Positions 37,861 through 48,900 of a stretch of 64,000 nucleotides of DNA are shown here, in pieces. The notes under the pieces were generated by a model. That model was not told the origin of the DNA. It saw only the letters and a list, made by a program, of their open reading frames with translations, and made no database searches. Source of the DNA: Ruminococcus sp. Lineage in GTDB: Bacteria; Bacillota; Clostridia; Oscillospirales; Ruminococcaceae. How positions within the stretch are numbered: position 1 is the stretch's first letter; each line of letters starts with the position of its first letter. The stretch covers positions 1-64,000 of the forward strand of contig SVNU01000002.1 of NCBI GenBank assembly GCA_015066715.1, given 5' to 3'. The position numbers were made by a program, and so were the translations under genes.

Positions 37861-38577
37861 TTAGCTCCAGCGTCTCTTTTCAAATATTCTGACTGTCAGG
37901 AAGTTGAAAATTACAGCAACACTGATATAGAAAAGCACACTGGAAAGATTAAATATTCCGCATGTAAATTCGTAATATTTATTATAGAACGAAATTGCCA
38001 TTAAAGCATCTGTAATAAAATCAACACTGATAAGATTGTCAATCAGTTCAGCAATAAGGTCAAGCATATAAACAAGTAAAAGTGCAAGCATGCCCACAAC
38101 CGCTGCTACAATCTGGTTTTCCGTAAGTGCCGAAATAAGCATGCCGATTGAAATACATGCAGCCCCCATAAGGAACAAAGCAGCATAGTTGGAAAGAACA
38201 ATTGTCCAGTCAACAGTTCCGAAAAAGCTGAGAATCACACCGTGTACAAGTACAATGCTGATACCGAATATGTACATAACAAGGACAGCAAAATATTTGC
38301 CCATTACCATTGCACCAAGACTTATAGGTGCTGTCAGAAGTCCCTGATCTGTTTTCTGCTTTTTTTCTTCACTGAAGGTTTTCATTGTAAGAATCGGAAC
38401 AAGCATTACTATTACAAGAAACAGCATTGAGAAAAATCCTGCCATATCCGATGAACCATATGCTATTGTATTTGAATAAAAGAACCAGCCGGATAAAAGA
38501 TAGAATACGCCAAGAAATACATAAGCTATACTTGAGGTAAAAAACGAACCCAGCTCTCTCCTGAATATTGCGCCCAT
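37861..38577 (-). CDS. ABC-2 type permease (GldF-like)
   Basis: Six TM segments, FRRELGSFFTSSIAYVFLGVF, PILTMKTFSEEKKQKTDQGLLTAPIS. Confidence 0.9.
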   Translation of the reverse strand: MGAIFRRELGSFFTSSIAYVFLGVFYLLSGWFFYSNTIAYGSSDMAGFFSMLFLVIVMLVPILTMKTFSEEKKQKTDQGLLTAPISLGAMVMGKYFAVLVMYIFGISIVLVHGVILSFFGTVDWTIVLSNYAALFLMGAACISIGMLISALTENQIVAAVVGMLALLLVYMLDLIAELIDNLISVDFITDALMAISFYNKYYEFTCGIFNLSSVLFYISVAVIFNFLTVRIFEKRRWS

Positions 38578-39551
38578 TATTCGTTTCCTCCTTTATCATC
38601 CTTATTTAATCCATCAACGCCTTCGCCCATAGTAATTTTAAGGAATATATCCTCCAGAGTGAGCTCTGTTGTCTTCATAAGCAGAATAGGCCAGCCGTTT
38701 TCCTGAGCCGCACTGCTTATTTTTCGTCGGAGATCAACATTTTCCATAGCCTCGATTTCGTACTCAAAAACTCCGCTTTCCTTTTCAAGGTCGGCAACAA
38801 CTGATTTAATTCCCTCAAGGGATTTGAGTTTTCTTAAAATCTCATCCTTGTCCCCCTCAAGTCTTACAATAAGGCGGTGGTCATCAGACATCTTCTTTGA
38901 AAGGTTGTCCGCAGTATCGTCCGCCGCAACAACGCCGTTGTTTATAATTATAACCCTATCGCATACCTGCTGTATTTCCGACAGAATATGGGAAGAAAGA
39001 ATAACCGTATGACTTTTGCCAAGTCTTTTAATAAGAGTTCTGATTTCCTTCATCTGGCTCGGGTCAAGACCTACCGTTGGTTCATCAAGAATGAGAACCG
39101 GCGGATTGCCGATAAGAGCCTGCGCAAGTCCCACACGCTGTTTGTAGCCCTTTGAAAGATGCTTTATAATTCTGTCCTTTACATTTGTAATCTTGCACAG
39201 ATTACAGATGCTGAGAAGATGATCCTTTCTCGGAAGCTTGCATTTTCTTAAATCATAAATAAAATTCAGATATGACTTTACTGTCATATCAACATAAAGC
39301 GGCGGTATTTCCGGAAGATAACCGATATTTGCCTTTGCCTTTATCGGGTCTTCAAGTATATCAACGCCATTGATAACGGCTGTTCCGGAAGTTGAGGAAA
39401 TATATCCTGTAAGCATATTCATTGTTGTGGATTTTCCTGCACCGTTAGGGCCGAGAAATCCGAGTATTTCACCGTCATTGACTGTAAAACTGATTCCCTT
39501 TACAGCCTGTTTGTCACCATAATTTTTGGTGAGTTCCTTTACCTCTATCAT
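38577..39551 (-). CDS. ABC transporter ATP-binding protein
   Basis: GPNGAGKSTTMNMLTG, LSKGYKQRVGLAQALIGNPPVLILDEPTVGLDP. Confidence 0.95.
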   Translation of the reverse strand: MIEVKELTKNYGDKQAVKGISFTVNDGEILGFLGPNGAGKSTTMNMLTGYISSTSGTAVINGVDILEDPIKAKANIGYLPEIPPLYVDMTVKSYLNFIYDLRKCKLPRKDHLLSICNLCKITNVKDRIIKHLSKGYKQRVGLAQALIGNPPVLILDEPTVGLDPSQMKEIRTLIKRLGKSHTVILSSHILSEIQQVCDRVIIINNGVVAADDTADNLSKKMSDDHRLIVRLEGDKDEILRKLKSLEGIKSVVADLEKESGVFEYEIEAMENVDLRRKISSAAQENGWPILLMKTTELTLEDIFLKITMGEGVDGLNKDDKGGNE

Positions 39552-39682
39552 TTAAGGTATAACCTCCTTTGTTTATCACATAACATATTTTCAAGAATAT
39601 TCAACGAATTAATTATAAAACTGCAATGTGACAGAAAAGTGAAAGTGTCATGAAAGCTTGTCAACACATGCAAAAGCAGATG

Positions 39683-40594
39683 TTATTTCGACAAATAAAG
39701 CTCTTTTGCACGGTTCAAATCATGTTCAATCTGATTTTTAAGCTGTTCAAGGGACGGGAATTTCCGTTCCTCTCTTAAAAATTCAATAAAATCCACCTTT
39801 ACATTTTTTCCGTAAAGGTCACTGCTGAAGCCTGAAATATGTGTTTCGGCAAGCGGCTTTATATTTTTTTCCACCGTTGGCTTAACCCCAATGTTTGTAA
39901 CTGCGCTGTATTCATCCCCCGATATTTCACAGCACGCCGCATATGCACCTTTTTTCGGAATTGTCTGACGTATGTCAAAAAGCTGATTTAAGGTCGGGAA
40001 ATTAATTGTCCGTCCGATACGGTTTCCCGTAACAACCTCTCCCATGATGAAATATTTTTTACCCAAAAGCTCATTCGCCTTTGATATTTCACCGTTTTTC
40101 AGATACTCCTTAATCTGACCGGAGGATATTTTTATTCCGTCCCTTTCAAGGATTTTACGGACACATACCTCAAATCCATACTTTTTTCCGAAAGTCTCAA
40201 GGTCTCTTACACCGCAGGATGCACCTTTTCCGAAACGGAAATTTTCTCCGCACACAACAACCTGTGCATTCATCTTTTCCCTGAGAATTTTCTGCGAAAA
40301 TTCTTCTCCGCTCATATTTTTAAGCTGTTCTATATCAGGAGAATATATATATTTCACACCCATTTCCGAGAAAATATAATTTTTCTGATTTTCGGTATAA
40401 ATATATTCATATGGATTTCCATGCTTTTTTTCAACAGAGGATGTTCTGAATGTAAAAACTGCAAATTCAAGTCCCTTATCCGTATACTCCTTTGCTTTGT
40501 TCAGAATATCCCTGTGCCCAAGATGAACACCGTCAAAAATTCCAAGTGCAACAGCTGTTTTTTCCCTTATATTATCATCGTTTATAAAATTCAT
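39683..40594 (-). CDS. ribF: Bifunctional riboflavin kinase/FAD synthetase
   Basis: ALGIFDGVHLGHRDI, GNRIGRTINFPTLN. Confidence 0.95.
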   Translation of the reverse strand: MNFINDDNIREKTAVALGIFDGVHLGHRDILNKAKEYTDKGLEFAVFTFRTSSVEKKHGNPYEYIYTENQKNYIFSEMGVKYIYSPDIEQLKNMSGEEFSQKILREKMNAQVVVCGENFRFGKGASCGVRDLETFGKKYGFEVCVRKILERDGIKISSGQIKEYLKNGEISKANELLGKKYFIMGEVVTGNRIGRTINFPTLNQLFDIRQTIPKKGAYAACCEISGDEYSAVTNIGVKPTVEKNIKPLAETHISGFSSDLYGKNVKVDFIEFLREERKFPSLEQLKNQIEHDLNRAKELYLSK

Positions 40595-41496
40595 TTACCG
40601 TCACCGTTTAAATTCTTGAGTACTCTCAGCACATTTTCTTCCCGGTCGGTCTGCGCTATTCCGATAAAGCGTCTGTCTGCTCCGTAAACACGGACTCTTT
40701 CCTGTCCGGATTCAATCGGCAGCCTGTCCAGTATAAGCTTTACGCCGTTTTTGTACATACCGGTCTTTTTTTCGGACAGATAAAGCTTAGGCAATGAACC
40801 AAACAGACTTTCCACAGGCTTTATTATTTCAGACAGCTTTTCCTCATCACGCAGCCTTTCAAGCTGTTCAAGAGTTATACATTCATCAAGCACAAAACCA
40901 TTTGAACAGGTTCTGACAAGAGAAGTCATTACAGCCCCGCTTCCAAGGCTCTGCCCCATATCATGAATTACCGACCTTACATAAGTCCCCTTTGAGCATG
41001 ACATTTCAAGTACTCCCATACCTGTGCTTTCGTCATACTCCAGAAGCTCCAGCCGGCTTATTTCAACCTCTCTTGACGGTCTTTCAACCTCGATTCCCTT
41101 TCTTGCAAGGTCATAAAGCCTTTTACCGTTCACCTGCACTGCCGAGTACATGGGCGGAAGCTGGGTAATCGTTCCCCTAAAAGCTGAAAGTGCCTGCTCA
41201 ATCTCTGCAAAAGATTTACTGAAAGTCTTTTCCTCAAGAATTTCACCCGTTATATCATAGGTATCGGTCGTAACACCAAGTCTGAAGCCTGCCCGATAGC
41301 TTTTTCCCATTTCCGGAATAATGCTTATCGCCTTTGTGGCACTGCCTGCAAAAACCGGCAGAACACCTGTTGCCATAGGGTCAAGTGTTCCCGAATGGCC
41401 GAGCTTTTTCATTTTCAGTATACCACGCATTTTGGCAATTACATCAAAAGATGTAAACCCCTCCGGCTTGTTTATACAGATTATTCCGTTGTACAT
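40591..41496 (-). CDS. truB: tRNA pseudouridine(55) synthase
   Basis: GIICINKPEGFTSFDV, KLGHSGTLDPMATGVLPV. Confidence 0.96.
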   Translation of the reverse strand: MYNGIICINKPEGFTSFDVIAKMRGILKMKKLGHSGTLDPMATGVLPVFAGSATKAISIIPEMGKSYRAGFRLGVTTDTYDITGEILEEKTFSKSFAEIEQALSAFRGTITQLPPMYSAVQVNGKRLYDLARKGIEVERPSREVEISRLELLEYDESTGMGVLEMSCSKGTYVRSVIHDMGQSLGSGAVMTSLVRTCSNGFVLDECITLEQLERLRDEEKLSEIIKPVESLFGSLPKLYLSEKKTGMYKNGVKLILDRLPIESGQERVRVYGADRRFIGIAQTDREENVLRVLKNLNGDGK

Positions 41497-42446
41497 ACTT
41501 CAATACCCTTTTTAACAGCGTCAACTATCTGCTCCTTAACCTCGTCAAGCGTGCCGTGAAGCAGACAGCCTGCCGCCTTGACATGACCGCCTCCGCCAAG
41601 CATAGCGCATATATCCGAAACATTTACATCATTTGCAGAACGCATTGAAATCTTGTAGCTTGTTTCATCACGCTGCTTTATTGTAATTCCGACCTCTGCG
41701 CCCTCAACCTGAAGCGGTATTCCCTCAATTCCGTCAAGCTCTGCGGGAGTAACTTCCATTTCCTCACGCATTTTACTTGTAACAGCAAGAAGCGTACATT
41801 TTCCCTCCAGATAATATTCAATTCTGTCAACTGCAAAGGCTTCCATTTTAAGTCTGCCACGGCTCTTGACATCAAACATTTCACGATTTATTTTTGCAAA
41901 ATTGACTTTGACAGTCTTTTTAAGCTCTGCTGCAATTTCATGCGCTCTCGCCGTAGTGTTTTCGTACCTGAAGCAGCCTGTATCAGTTGCAATGCCTGTA
42001 TAAATACACTTTGCAAGCTTTTCGTCAGCAGCTATTCCCATAACCTTCATAAGCTCGTACACAACCTCGCATGCTGCCGAGGCATCAGGGCATACAAGCG
42101 TATTTTTTGCATACCCCGTATTTGAAATATGATGGTCTATACAAAGGTCAACCTTATCGCCGTAAATTTCATTATATCTGCCCAGAAGCTTTGCATCGGC
42201 AACATCTGCTGCAATAATAATTTCCGGCTCAAATTCTTCATCTGTATACTCACGGCGCATAAAGTCAAATTTCTTCGGTATCTCATCCGAACAAAGCACT
42301 CTTGCTTTTTTTCCCATACCCCTGAGAATATAGTACAGAGCTGTTCCGGAACCGATGCAGTCACCATCCGGACTCTGATGAGTGAGAATATAAGCACTGC
42401 CGCAGCTTTTCAATATATCAGCCGCAGTATTAAAATCTATTTTCAT
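41481..42446 (-). CDS. DHH/DHHA1 phosphoesterase (NrnA-like)
   Basis: HQSPDGDCIGS, CIDHHISN, GGGGHVKAAGC. Confidence 0.93.
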   Translation of the reverse strand: MKIDFNTAADILKSCGSAYILTHQSPDGDCIGSGTALYYILRGMGKKARVLCSDEIPKKFDFMRREYTDEEFEPEIIIAADVADAKLLGRYNEIYGDKVDLCIDHHISNTGYAKNTLVCPDASAACEVVYELMKVMGIAADEKLAKCIYTGIATDTGCFRYENTTARAHEIAAELKKTVKVNFAKINREMFDVKSRGRLKMEAFAVDRIEYYLEGKCTLLAVTSKMREEMEVTPAELDGIEGIPLQVEGAEVGITIKQRDETSYKISMRSANDVNVSDICAMLGGGGHVKAAGCLLHGTLDEVKEQIVDAVKKGIEVCTTE

Positions 42447-42449
42447 AAA

Positions 42450-42785
42450 TTACAATCCTTTGAGAGTTTCATTAATTTCGGCGCTGTGCTCGATTGAATC
42501 GTCAGCAATAAACTTAAGTTCCGGACTTTTTCTCATCGGGAGCCTTCTGAAAAGCTCCCTTCTTATATAGCCCGAAGCGCTTGTCAGTCCTTTTACAGAC
42601 TCTCTTGCCTTCTCAATTCCCTCAAAACACGAAACATATACCTTACAATGTGAAAGGTCGTTTGAAAGGTCAACTCTTACAATTGTTGTAAATTCAGCAA
42701 TTCTTGGGTCTTTAAGCTCACGCAGAATAGCTGTAAGCTCTCTTTTGACGTCCTCTCCCATACGACCTGCCTTAAAGCTTGCCAT
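42450..42785 (-). CDS. rbfA: Ribosome-binding factor A
   Basis: RMGEDVKRELTAILRELKDPRI, RREL..RLPMRKSPELKF. Confidence 0.95.
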   Translation of the reverse strand: MASFKAGRMGEDVKRELTAILRELKDPRIAEFTTIVRVDLSNDLSHCKVYVSCFEGIEKARESVKGLTSASGYIRRELFRRLPMRKSPELKFIADDSIEHSAEINETLKGL

Positions 42786-42811
42786 AAATAAGCCCCCTTT
42801 TCATTAAAGGT

Positions 42812-45445
42812 TTATTCTGTATATTCTTCCATTATAAAGCCTTCAAGGATATCGCCTTCCTTAATATCGGCAAATTTCTCAAGACCTATACCGCATTCGT
42901 AGTTTTTAGCAACTTCCTTAACGTCATCCTTGAATCTCTTGAGTGAGTCAATCTTATCCTCTGCAATTACAATACCGTCACGAACAACTCTGATTTCGCA
43001 CTTTCTTGTAATTTTACCGTCAATTATATATGAACCTGCAACAGTACCCACATTCGAAATCTTGTATACCTGTCTTACCTCTGCCTTACCAAGAACAACC
43101 TCTCTGAACTTAGGTGCAAGCATACCCTTCATAGCTGTTGTGATTTCTTCAATTGCATCATAGATAATTCTGTAAAGTCTTATATCTACACCGTCACGCT
43201 TTGCGCTTTCTTCCGCAACAGGGTCAGGACGAACGTTGAATCCAACAATAATAGCGTTTGAAGCTTCAGCAAGCATAACATCACTTTCGGAAACAGCACC
43301 AACGCCGCCATGAATTACCTTGACTCTTACTTCTTCATTTGTAAGCTTTTCAAGTGACTGTCTTACAGCTTCAACAGAACCCTGAACATCCGCCTTTACA
43401 ATAACAGGAAGCTCCTTGACTTCACCCTGAGCAATCTGACTGAAGAGATTGTCAAGAGTAACCTTCTGGATAGCCTTGAACTGTTCCTGTTTAGCTTCGT
43501 GCTTTCTCTGTTCAACAAGTTCCTTGGCAAGTCTTTCGTCCTCAACGGCATTGAAGGTATCACCGGCACTCGGAACTTCCGCAAGACCTGTAATTTCAAC
43601 CGGAACCGACGGACCTGCTTCGTTTATTCTTCTGCCCTTATAGTCGGTCATTACTCTTACCTTACCGACAGCAGTACCTGCAATAATTACATCACCTGTT
43701 CTTAATGTACCATTCTGTACAAGCAGTGTTGCAACAGGACCTCTGCCCTTATCAAGTCTTGCTTCGATTACAGCACCCTTTGCAAGTCTGTCAGGATTTG
43801 CCTTGAGTTCCTTCATTTCAGCAATAAGAAGCACATCCTCCAGAAGCTCGTCAATACCTTCACCTGTCTTTGCAGATACAGGTACGCACATTACATCGCC
43901 GCCCCATTCTTCAATAACAAGTCCGTGTTCTGTAAGCTCTGTCTTTACCTTTTCAGGGTTTGCAGCTTCCTTATCCATCTTGTTTACAGCTACAACTATT
44001 GAAACACCTGCAGCCTTTGCATGGTTTATGGATTCTATTGTCTGCGGCATGATACCGTCATCGGCAGCAACTACAAGGATAGCAATATCTGTAATATCCG
44101 CACCTCTTGCTCTCATTGAAGTAAAGGCTTCATGTCCGGGAGTATCAAGGAAAGTGATAAGCTTGTTCTGCACCTTTACCTGATAAGCACCGATATGCTG
44201 TGTAATACCGCCCGCTTCAGAAGCTGTAACATTCGCATGTCTGATTCTGTCAAGAAGTGATGTCTTACCGTGGTCAACGTGCCCCATAACAACAACAACA
44301 GGGCTTCTTTCCTCTGTATTCTTGCTGTCATCCTCGCTGTCGTCAATAAGACGTTCCTCAATTGTTACAATAACTTCCTTTTCAACCTTTGCGCCAAGCT
44401 CATCGGCAACAAGAGAAGCTGTATCAAAGTCAATAACCTCATTGATTGTAGCCATAACACCAAGACCCATAAGCTTCTTTATTACATCAGTTGCTGTTGC
44501 TTTAAGTCTTGTTGCAAGCTCGCCGACTGTAATTTCATCCGGAATAAGAACTTTAAGCTGCTGCTTTCTTGCTCTTTCCAGTTCAAGTCTGCGAAGCTTA
44601 TCTGCTTCAGTTTCCTTCTTGCTTGAGAATTTATTCTTGTTTCTCTGTGCAGATTTCTGATTGATTTTCTGCTTCTTTGACGAATAATTGTCCTTATGCT
44701 TGTTTGCAGGGGCAATCTGCTCATATCTTTCATTGTACTTATCAAGATTTACGTATGAGCCTCTTGTATCAACAGTTCTTCTGTTTGACTTTGAAGTGCT
44801 GTCATCCGTTGTTGTTTCAACAGACATTAATATTGAAGCTGTACCAAGCTTTGTCTTTTCAGGCTGCGGCTTTGGCTTTGACTCGGTCTTTTTCTTCTTC
44901 TGTACCGGCTGTTCAGGTCTTTTGAATCTGTCAGCCTTATCCGGCTTCCTGACTGCCGGTGCTTTTTCTTCTGCGGCAGCTTCCGGCTGTGCTTTTGATT
45001 CCTGCTTTTCTTCCGGCTTTGGCTCAGCCTTTGCCTCTGCCTTTGCCTTCTTAGGCTTTTCTTCAGCATCAGTCTTTGTCTTTTTGTTTTTTTCTTCAGC
45101 ATCTGCCTTCGCCTTTGTCTTTTTAGGCTTTTCTTCGGCATCTGCCTTGGCTTTTGACTTTTTAGGCTTTTCCTCTGCCTTTGCAGCCGTCTTTTTAGCC
45201 GGTTTTTTTTCTTCCGTCTGTTCAGCAGGCTGTTCCGACTTTGCGTTCTTTGAGTCAAAGTATTCGTTGAAGCTATCCACCTGATTATTCTGTGAATAAT
45301 ACTCAAGAATATAATTCATTTCATCCTCTGTAAGAGAAGTTGTATTTTTTCTCTTTACATTGTCGTATTTTTCAAGCAGGTCTATAAGCTCCTGATTGTC
45401 GAGCTTTAAATCCTTTGCTGCTTCTGCAAGCTTTGTTTTCTTCAT
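42812..45445 (-). CDS. infB: Translation initiation factor IF-2
   Basis: [37 protein letters not shown]; Lys/Glu-rich N-terminal repeats. Confidence 0.97.
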   Translation of the reverse strand: MKKTKLAEAAKDLKLDNQELIDLLEKYDNVKRKNTTSLTEDEMNYILEYYSQNNQVDSFNEYFDSKNAKSEQPAEQTEEKKPAKKTAAKAEEKPKKSKAKADAEEKPKKTKAKADAEEKNKKTKTDAEEKPKKAKAEAKAEPKPEEKQESKAQPEAAAEEKAPAVRKPDKADRFKRPEQPVQKKKKTESKPKPQPEKTKLGTASILMSVETTTDDSTSKSNRRTVDTRGSYVNLDKYNERYEQIAPANKHKDNYSSKKQKINQKSAQRNKNKFSSKKETEADKLRRLELERARKQQLKVLIPDEITVGELATRLKATATDVIKKLMGLGVMATINEVIDFDTASLVADELGAKVEKEVIVTIEERLIDDSEDDSKNTEERSPVVVVMGHVDHGKTSLLDRIRHANVTASEAGGITQHIGAYQVKVQNKLITFLDTPGHEAFTSMRARGADITDIAILVVAADDGIMPQTIESINHAKAAGVSIVVAVNKMDKEAANPEKVKTELTEHGLVIEEWGGDVMCVPVSAKTGEGIDELLEDVLLIAEMKELKANPDRLAKGAVIEARLDKGRGPVATLLVQNGTLRTGDVIIAGTAVGKVRVMTDYKGRRINEAGPSVPVEITGLAEVPSAGDTFNAVEDERLAKELVEQRKHEAKQEQFKAIQKVTLDNLFSQIAQGEVKELPVIVKADVQGSVEAVRQSLEKLTNEEVRVKVIHGGVGAVSESDVMLAEASNAIIVGFNVRPDPVAEESAKRDGVDIRLYRIIYDAIEEITTAMKGMLAPKFREVVLGKAEVRQVYKISNVGTVAGSYIIDGKITRKCEIRVVRDGIVIAEDKIDSLKRFKDDVKEVAKNYECGIGLEKFADIKEGDILEGFIMEEYTE

Positions 45446-45507
45446 AGGCGAAACCCTCCGTTATATTATTTTATGCCTGCGGTTTTTGCTCGCCGCTTAT
45501 AATAATT

Positions 45508-45861
45508 TTACTGTTCACTTTTTTTCTTCATACTTCTCGGAACTGTCGCTTTGACAACCTCGCCAAGTTCTTCAAAACGTTTTGCAAAGCCGAAGTCGGC
45601 AATAGCCATAACCACAGCTTCTTTACCGAGTGCATCAAAAACATCATCGGAATCAATACCGATTTTTATAATTTTTGTACCTGTGTTACTGCAGAAAAAC
45701 TTTACTTCCTTGAGCGTTTTCAGTGATATATTATCAGCAACAACAACACAGGATACTCCTTTTTCAATAGCCGCTTCCTTTACGGCGTCAAACCCCATTA
45801 TGACTCTGCCGGATTTACGGCACATCGTAAGTAAATTAATCGCTTTTTGCTGTGAGTTCAT
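45508..45861 (-). CDS. L7Ae/L30e-family RNA-binding protein (YlxQ-like)
   Basis: LTMCRKSGRVIMGFDAVKEAAIEKG; position between ylxR and infB. Confidence 0.9.
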   Translation of the reverse strand: MNSQQKAINLLTMCRKSGRVIMGFDAVKEAAIEKGVSCVVVADNISLKTLKEVKFFCSNTGTKIIKIGIDSDDVFDALGKEAVVMAIADFGFAKRFEELGEVVKATVPRSMKKKSEQ

Positions 45862-46108
45862 ATTCCATCTCCTCGTAAACTTCCTTTTCTATTTTACAGG
45901 AGAAGCTTTTCTCAAAGCGTCGTGACTTCCTTGCACTCTGAAAGCATTCTGTATTTTTACAGATATAAGCTCCTCGTCCGGACTTTTTACCTGTAAAATC
46001 AAGAGAGATTTCACCCTCCGGCGATTTTACAACCCTTATCATTTCTTTTTTTGGCTTCATTTCATTACAGCCAAGGCACATTCTCATAGGAATTTTTTTA
46101 GTTTTCAT
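45836..46108 (-). CDS. YlxR/RnpM family protein
   Basis: RMCLGCNEMKPKKEMIRVVKSPEGEISLDFTGKKSGRGAYICKN. Confidence 0.94.
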   Translation of the reverse strand: MKTKKIPMRMCLGCNEMKPKKEMIRVVKSPEGEISLDFTGKKSGRGAYICKNTECFQSARKSRRFEKSFSCKIEKEVYEEMEYELTAKSD

Positions 46109-46128
46109 AACTATTCACCTTGAAAATA

Positions 46129-47241
46129 TCAGTTTTCGTCTTCAGCGTTTTCTTCAGCTTCCGGTGTTTCCTCAACTGCTTTTTCTGTAATTTTAAGATT
46201 TATGTCAAGCTCCGGCTTGATATCAATCTTATATCCGGTAAGCTTTGCTGCAAGCTTTGCATTCTGCCCTCTGTTGCCGATTGCAAGTGAGAGCTGGTCA
46301 TTTGGTACAATAACACTGCATTCCTTTGTTTCACCCTCTGAAAGCGTTACGCTGAGTACCTTTGCCGGAGCAAGCGCTCTTGCAACAAATTCTGCCGGGT
46401 CTTCACTGTAAACGATAATATCAATCTTTTCACCACGAAGCTCATCAACAATCGCCTGAATTCTTGTTCTCTTAGGCCCGATACATGCACCCACAGGGTC
46501 AACATTTTCATCCCTTGAGGTTACGGCGATTTTTGTTCTTGCGCCAGCTTCTCTTGAAATAGACTTTATTTCAACAATACCGTCATATATTTCAGGTACT
46601 TCATTTTCAAAAAGTCTTTTTACAAGGTCTCTGTGTGCTCTTGAAATCTTGATAATAGGCTTCTTTGTCTTGTTTGCAATACCTGTAACATAAACCTTTA
46701 CCTTGTCGCCTTCCTTAAAGCGCTCACCCGGAATCTGTTCATTTCTGAAAAGGTAAAGCTCTGTTTTATCGTAAAGTACAGTCACCGTACCTCTTGCAGG
46801 TTCAACCTGTGAAACCTCAACGGTAATACATTCATTTTCCTTATCCTGGAACTGATTTAAAACATTTTCACGGTTGATTTCTCTCAAATCACCCTTTATG
46901 GACTGCTTTGCTGACTGCGCCGCCGCTCTGCCAAGGCATGACGCATCAAGCGGCCACTCAATTGTATCACCGATATAAGTATCAGGCTTTAAGGTTTTTG
47001 CCTCATCAATGTTTATTTCGTTTTCATCAATCGGTTCATCCTCAATAACTGTTTTGATGATAAACATTTCAAATTTCTTTTTCTGCGGATCAATATCAAC
47101 TCTGATATTATCTTCAACGTATGGAAATGCTTTTCTGATTGCTTTTAAAAGAGCTGATCTGACTTTTTCCACAATCACTTCAGTTTCCACACTGTTTTCA
47201 CTTTCGATAAGCGAAAGTGCTTCAAAAAAACCTTTGTTCAT
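46129..47241 (-). CDS. nusA: Transcription termination/antitermination factor NusA
   Basis: S1 and KH domains, DPVGACIGPKRTRIQAIVDELRGEKIDII. Confidence 0.96.
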   Translation of the reverse strand: MNKGFFEALSLIESENSVETEVIVEKVRSALLKAIRKAFPYVEDNIRVDIDPQKKKFEMFIIKTVIEDEPIDENEINIDEAKTLKPDTYIGDTIEWPLDASCLGRAAAQSAKQSIKGDLREINRENVLNQFQDKENECITVEVSQVEPARGTVTVLYDKTELYLFRNEQIPGERFKEGDKVKVYVTGIANKTKKPIIKISRAHRDLVKRLFENEVPEIYDGIVEIKSISREAGARTKIAVTSRDENVDPVGACIGPKRTRIQAIVDELRGEKIDIIVYSEDPAEFVARALAPAKVLSVTLSEGETKECSVIVPNDQLSLAIGNRGQNAKLAAKLTGYKIDIKPELDINLKITEKAVEETPEAEENAEDEN

Positions 47242-47262
47242 TTTTCCTAAACCCTTCCTTTA

Positions 47263-47760
47263 TTATAAATATTCATCAAAATCCTCGTAAAGCCTTACAG
47301 TGGCAATATCCGAAAGAAGTACAGTCTTTGCTGCCGCTTCATCCGTTTCAACAGGAAACGCAAGCTGCAGCGACTCCTTATCAAAGCCCGAAAGCTTTGC
47401 TGTAAAGTCCTTTACACCATCCAGCGCTTTAAAAAGCTTTACCGTAACAAGCTTACCGAGTGAAGCTTTAAAATGCGATTCCCTGATAAGCTCCCTTTCA
47501 AGTCCTGCCGAACCCACTTCCAGAAAATATCCCTGTGAAATAGGGTCTTTTTCATCAAGCAGGTCACTGAGCGGACGGCTTACAGCTTCACAGTCATCAA
47601 TAGTAACGCCTTCCTCCCTGTCAATAAACACACGCAGGTACCAGGACGCACCCTCTTTTTCAAATCTTACATCCCAGATTTCACTGCCGCACTCATCGGC
47701 AATCGGTTTTGCAAGGTCGAAAACAATCTGCTCGGTAGCCCCGAATTTTTTCATTTTCAT
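47263..47760 (-). CDS. rimP: Ribosome maturation factor RimP
   Basis: GASWYLRVFIDREEGVTIDDCEAVSRPLSDLLD; upstream of nusA. Confidence 0.93.
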   Translation of the reverse strand: MKMKKFGATEQIVFDLAKPIADECGSEIWDVRFEKEGASWYLRVFIDREEGVTIDDCEAVSRPLSDLLDEKDPISQGYFLEVGSAGLERELIRESHFKASLGKLVTVKLFKALDGVKDFTAKLSGFDKESLQLAFPVETDEAAAKTVLLSDIATVRLYEDFDEYL

Positions 47761-47962
47761 AAAACACAATCTCCTGTCTGAGCCGCTGAACAACAGTAAA
47801 TAATACTGTTATTGCGCTTTGCTCCCATATACATAAGAAAGACCGGAAGTTTTCCGGTCTTTAGCTTACATTATCATTCTTTTTATATTATAACACTTTT
47901 AAGAAATAAAATCAAGTGTTTTTTCATTTTTTTTAATTTTTCTTTGTTTTGTGTTTGTGTTA

Positions 47963-48169
47963 TTATCCTTTCTTCGCCAAATCCCTTGCAATCTGAGCGC
48001 AGTCGCTTACTGTCACAGCTCCATCACCGTTGGCATCACCGACAATTACAATTTCAGGAGTACCATTTAAATATGTTATCATGTCGACAGGCAAATTAAC
48101 TGTCTGAATTTCAAATGAAGTCCCGCCATTTATTTCAACATATTCAAAAGGCCTGTATATGATGTCCAT
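47963..48169 (-). pseudogene. 68-aa ORF ending in a single dockerin repeat; possible truncated dockerin remnant
   Basis: C-terminal GDANGDGAVTVSDCAQIARDLAKKG only; no second repeat and no signal peptide. Confidence 0.5.
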
Positions 48170-48186
48170 GGAAGTATATGCGTCAT

Positions 48187-48696
48187 TTATTTTTCCGTTT
48201 TATTCTTTTTTGAAATTCCGGCTGCACCTATAAAGCAAACGCATAGGCACAACGAAATTGCAAAAGGAAATTTACCTGCAATCTGCTCCCAGCAAACCAA
48301 CAGAAATAAAGGCGCATCGTCAATATTCAAAGAAAATGTTACAGTAAAATATATATCCTGATAAATCTCAGTAATATATAATAAGAGAATAATCAAAAAT
48401 GCAATCAGACTGCCGAGCATATATTTTCGTGCAGAATCTTTATTCTCAGCAATAATGTTTTTTCGCTTCTTTCTTATTATAAGTCCAACCGAAATTATTA
48501 AAACTATTTGCAAAATACTGTTTATCAGCTCATAATAACCATTGACCTCTTTACCGTGTTCCACAAACTGATTCAGCATCAAAAAATTTATAAATATAAA
48601 TGGTACAAATATTATGCAAACAGCCCAGATACAATTAAATACAATTTTGCTCATAACATAATCCTCCTTTCGGATTAATATTTTTCTGTAAAACAA
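48187..48696 (-). CDS. Uncharacterised membrane protein
   Basis: 169 aa, four hydrophobic segments, GGAGG upstream of the start. Confidence 0.65.
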   Translation of the reverse strand: MFYRKILIRKEDYVMSKIVFNCIWAVCIIFVPFIFINFLMLNQFVEHGKEVNGYYELINSILQIVLIISVGLIIRKKRKNIIAENKDSARKYMLGSLIAFLIILLLYITEIYQDIYFTVTFSLNIDDAPLFLLVCWEQIAGKFPFAISLCLCVCFIGAAGISKKNKTEK

Positions 48697-48828
48697 TAAT
48701 TGATTATTTTGTTTATAACAATATTATACAGCACACCAAAAGAAAAGTCAACACATTTAAAATAATTAATTGTATAATCTTATTTACAATTTGTTAACAA
48801 TTAATATTTTGTTGTACACAATGCACAA

Positions 48829-48853
48829 AAATGGTTCTTTTCAGAACCGTTTG
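48829..48853. repeat. Left bracketing hairpin of element copy 2
   Basis: ATGGTTCTtttcAGAACCGT. Confidence 0.65.
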
Positions 48854-48900
48854 ACTTTTGAAGGTGGAAATATATATTTATCTTTCTGTTTATATTCTTT

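Noticed and set aside
45040-45220. Lys/Glu repeat tract in infB as a novel domain
   Set aside because: Low-complexity N-terminal IF-2 extensions are common in Firmicutes.
44688-45284. 198-aa plus-strand ORF rich in Phe/Ser/Ala
   Set aside because: Antisense to the Lys/Glu-rich repeats of infB; low complexity artefact.
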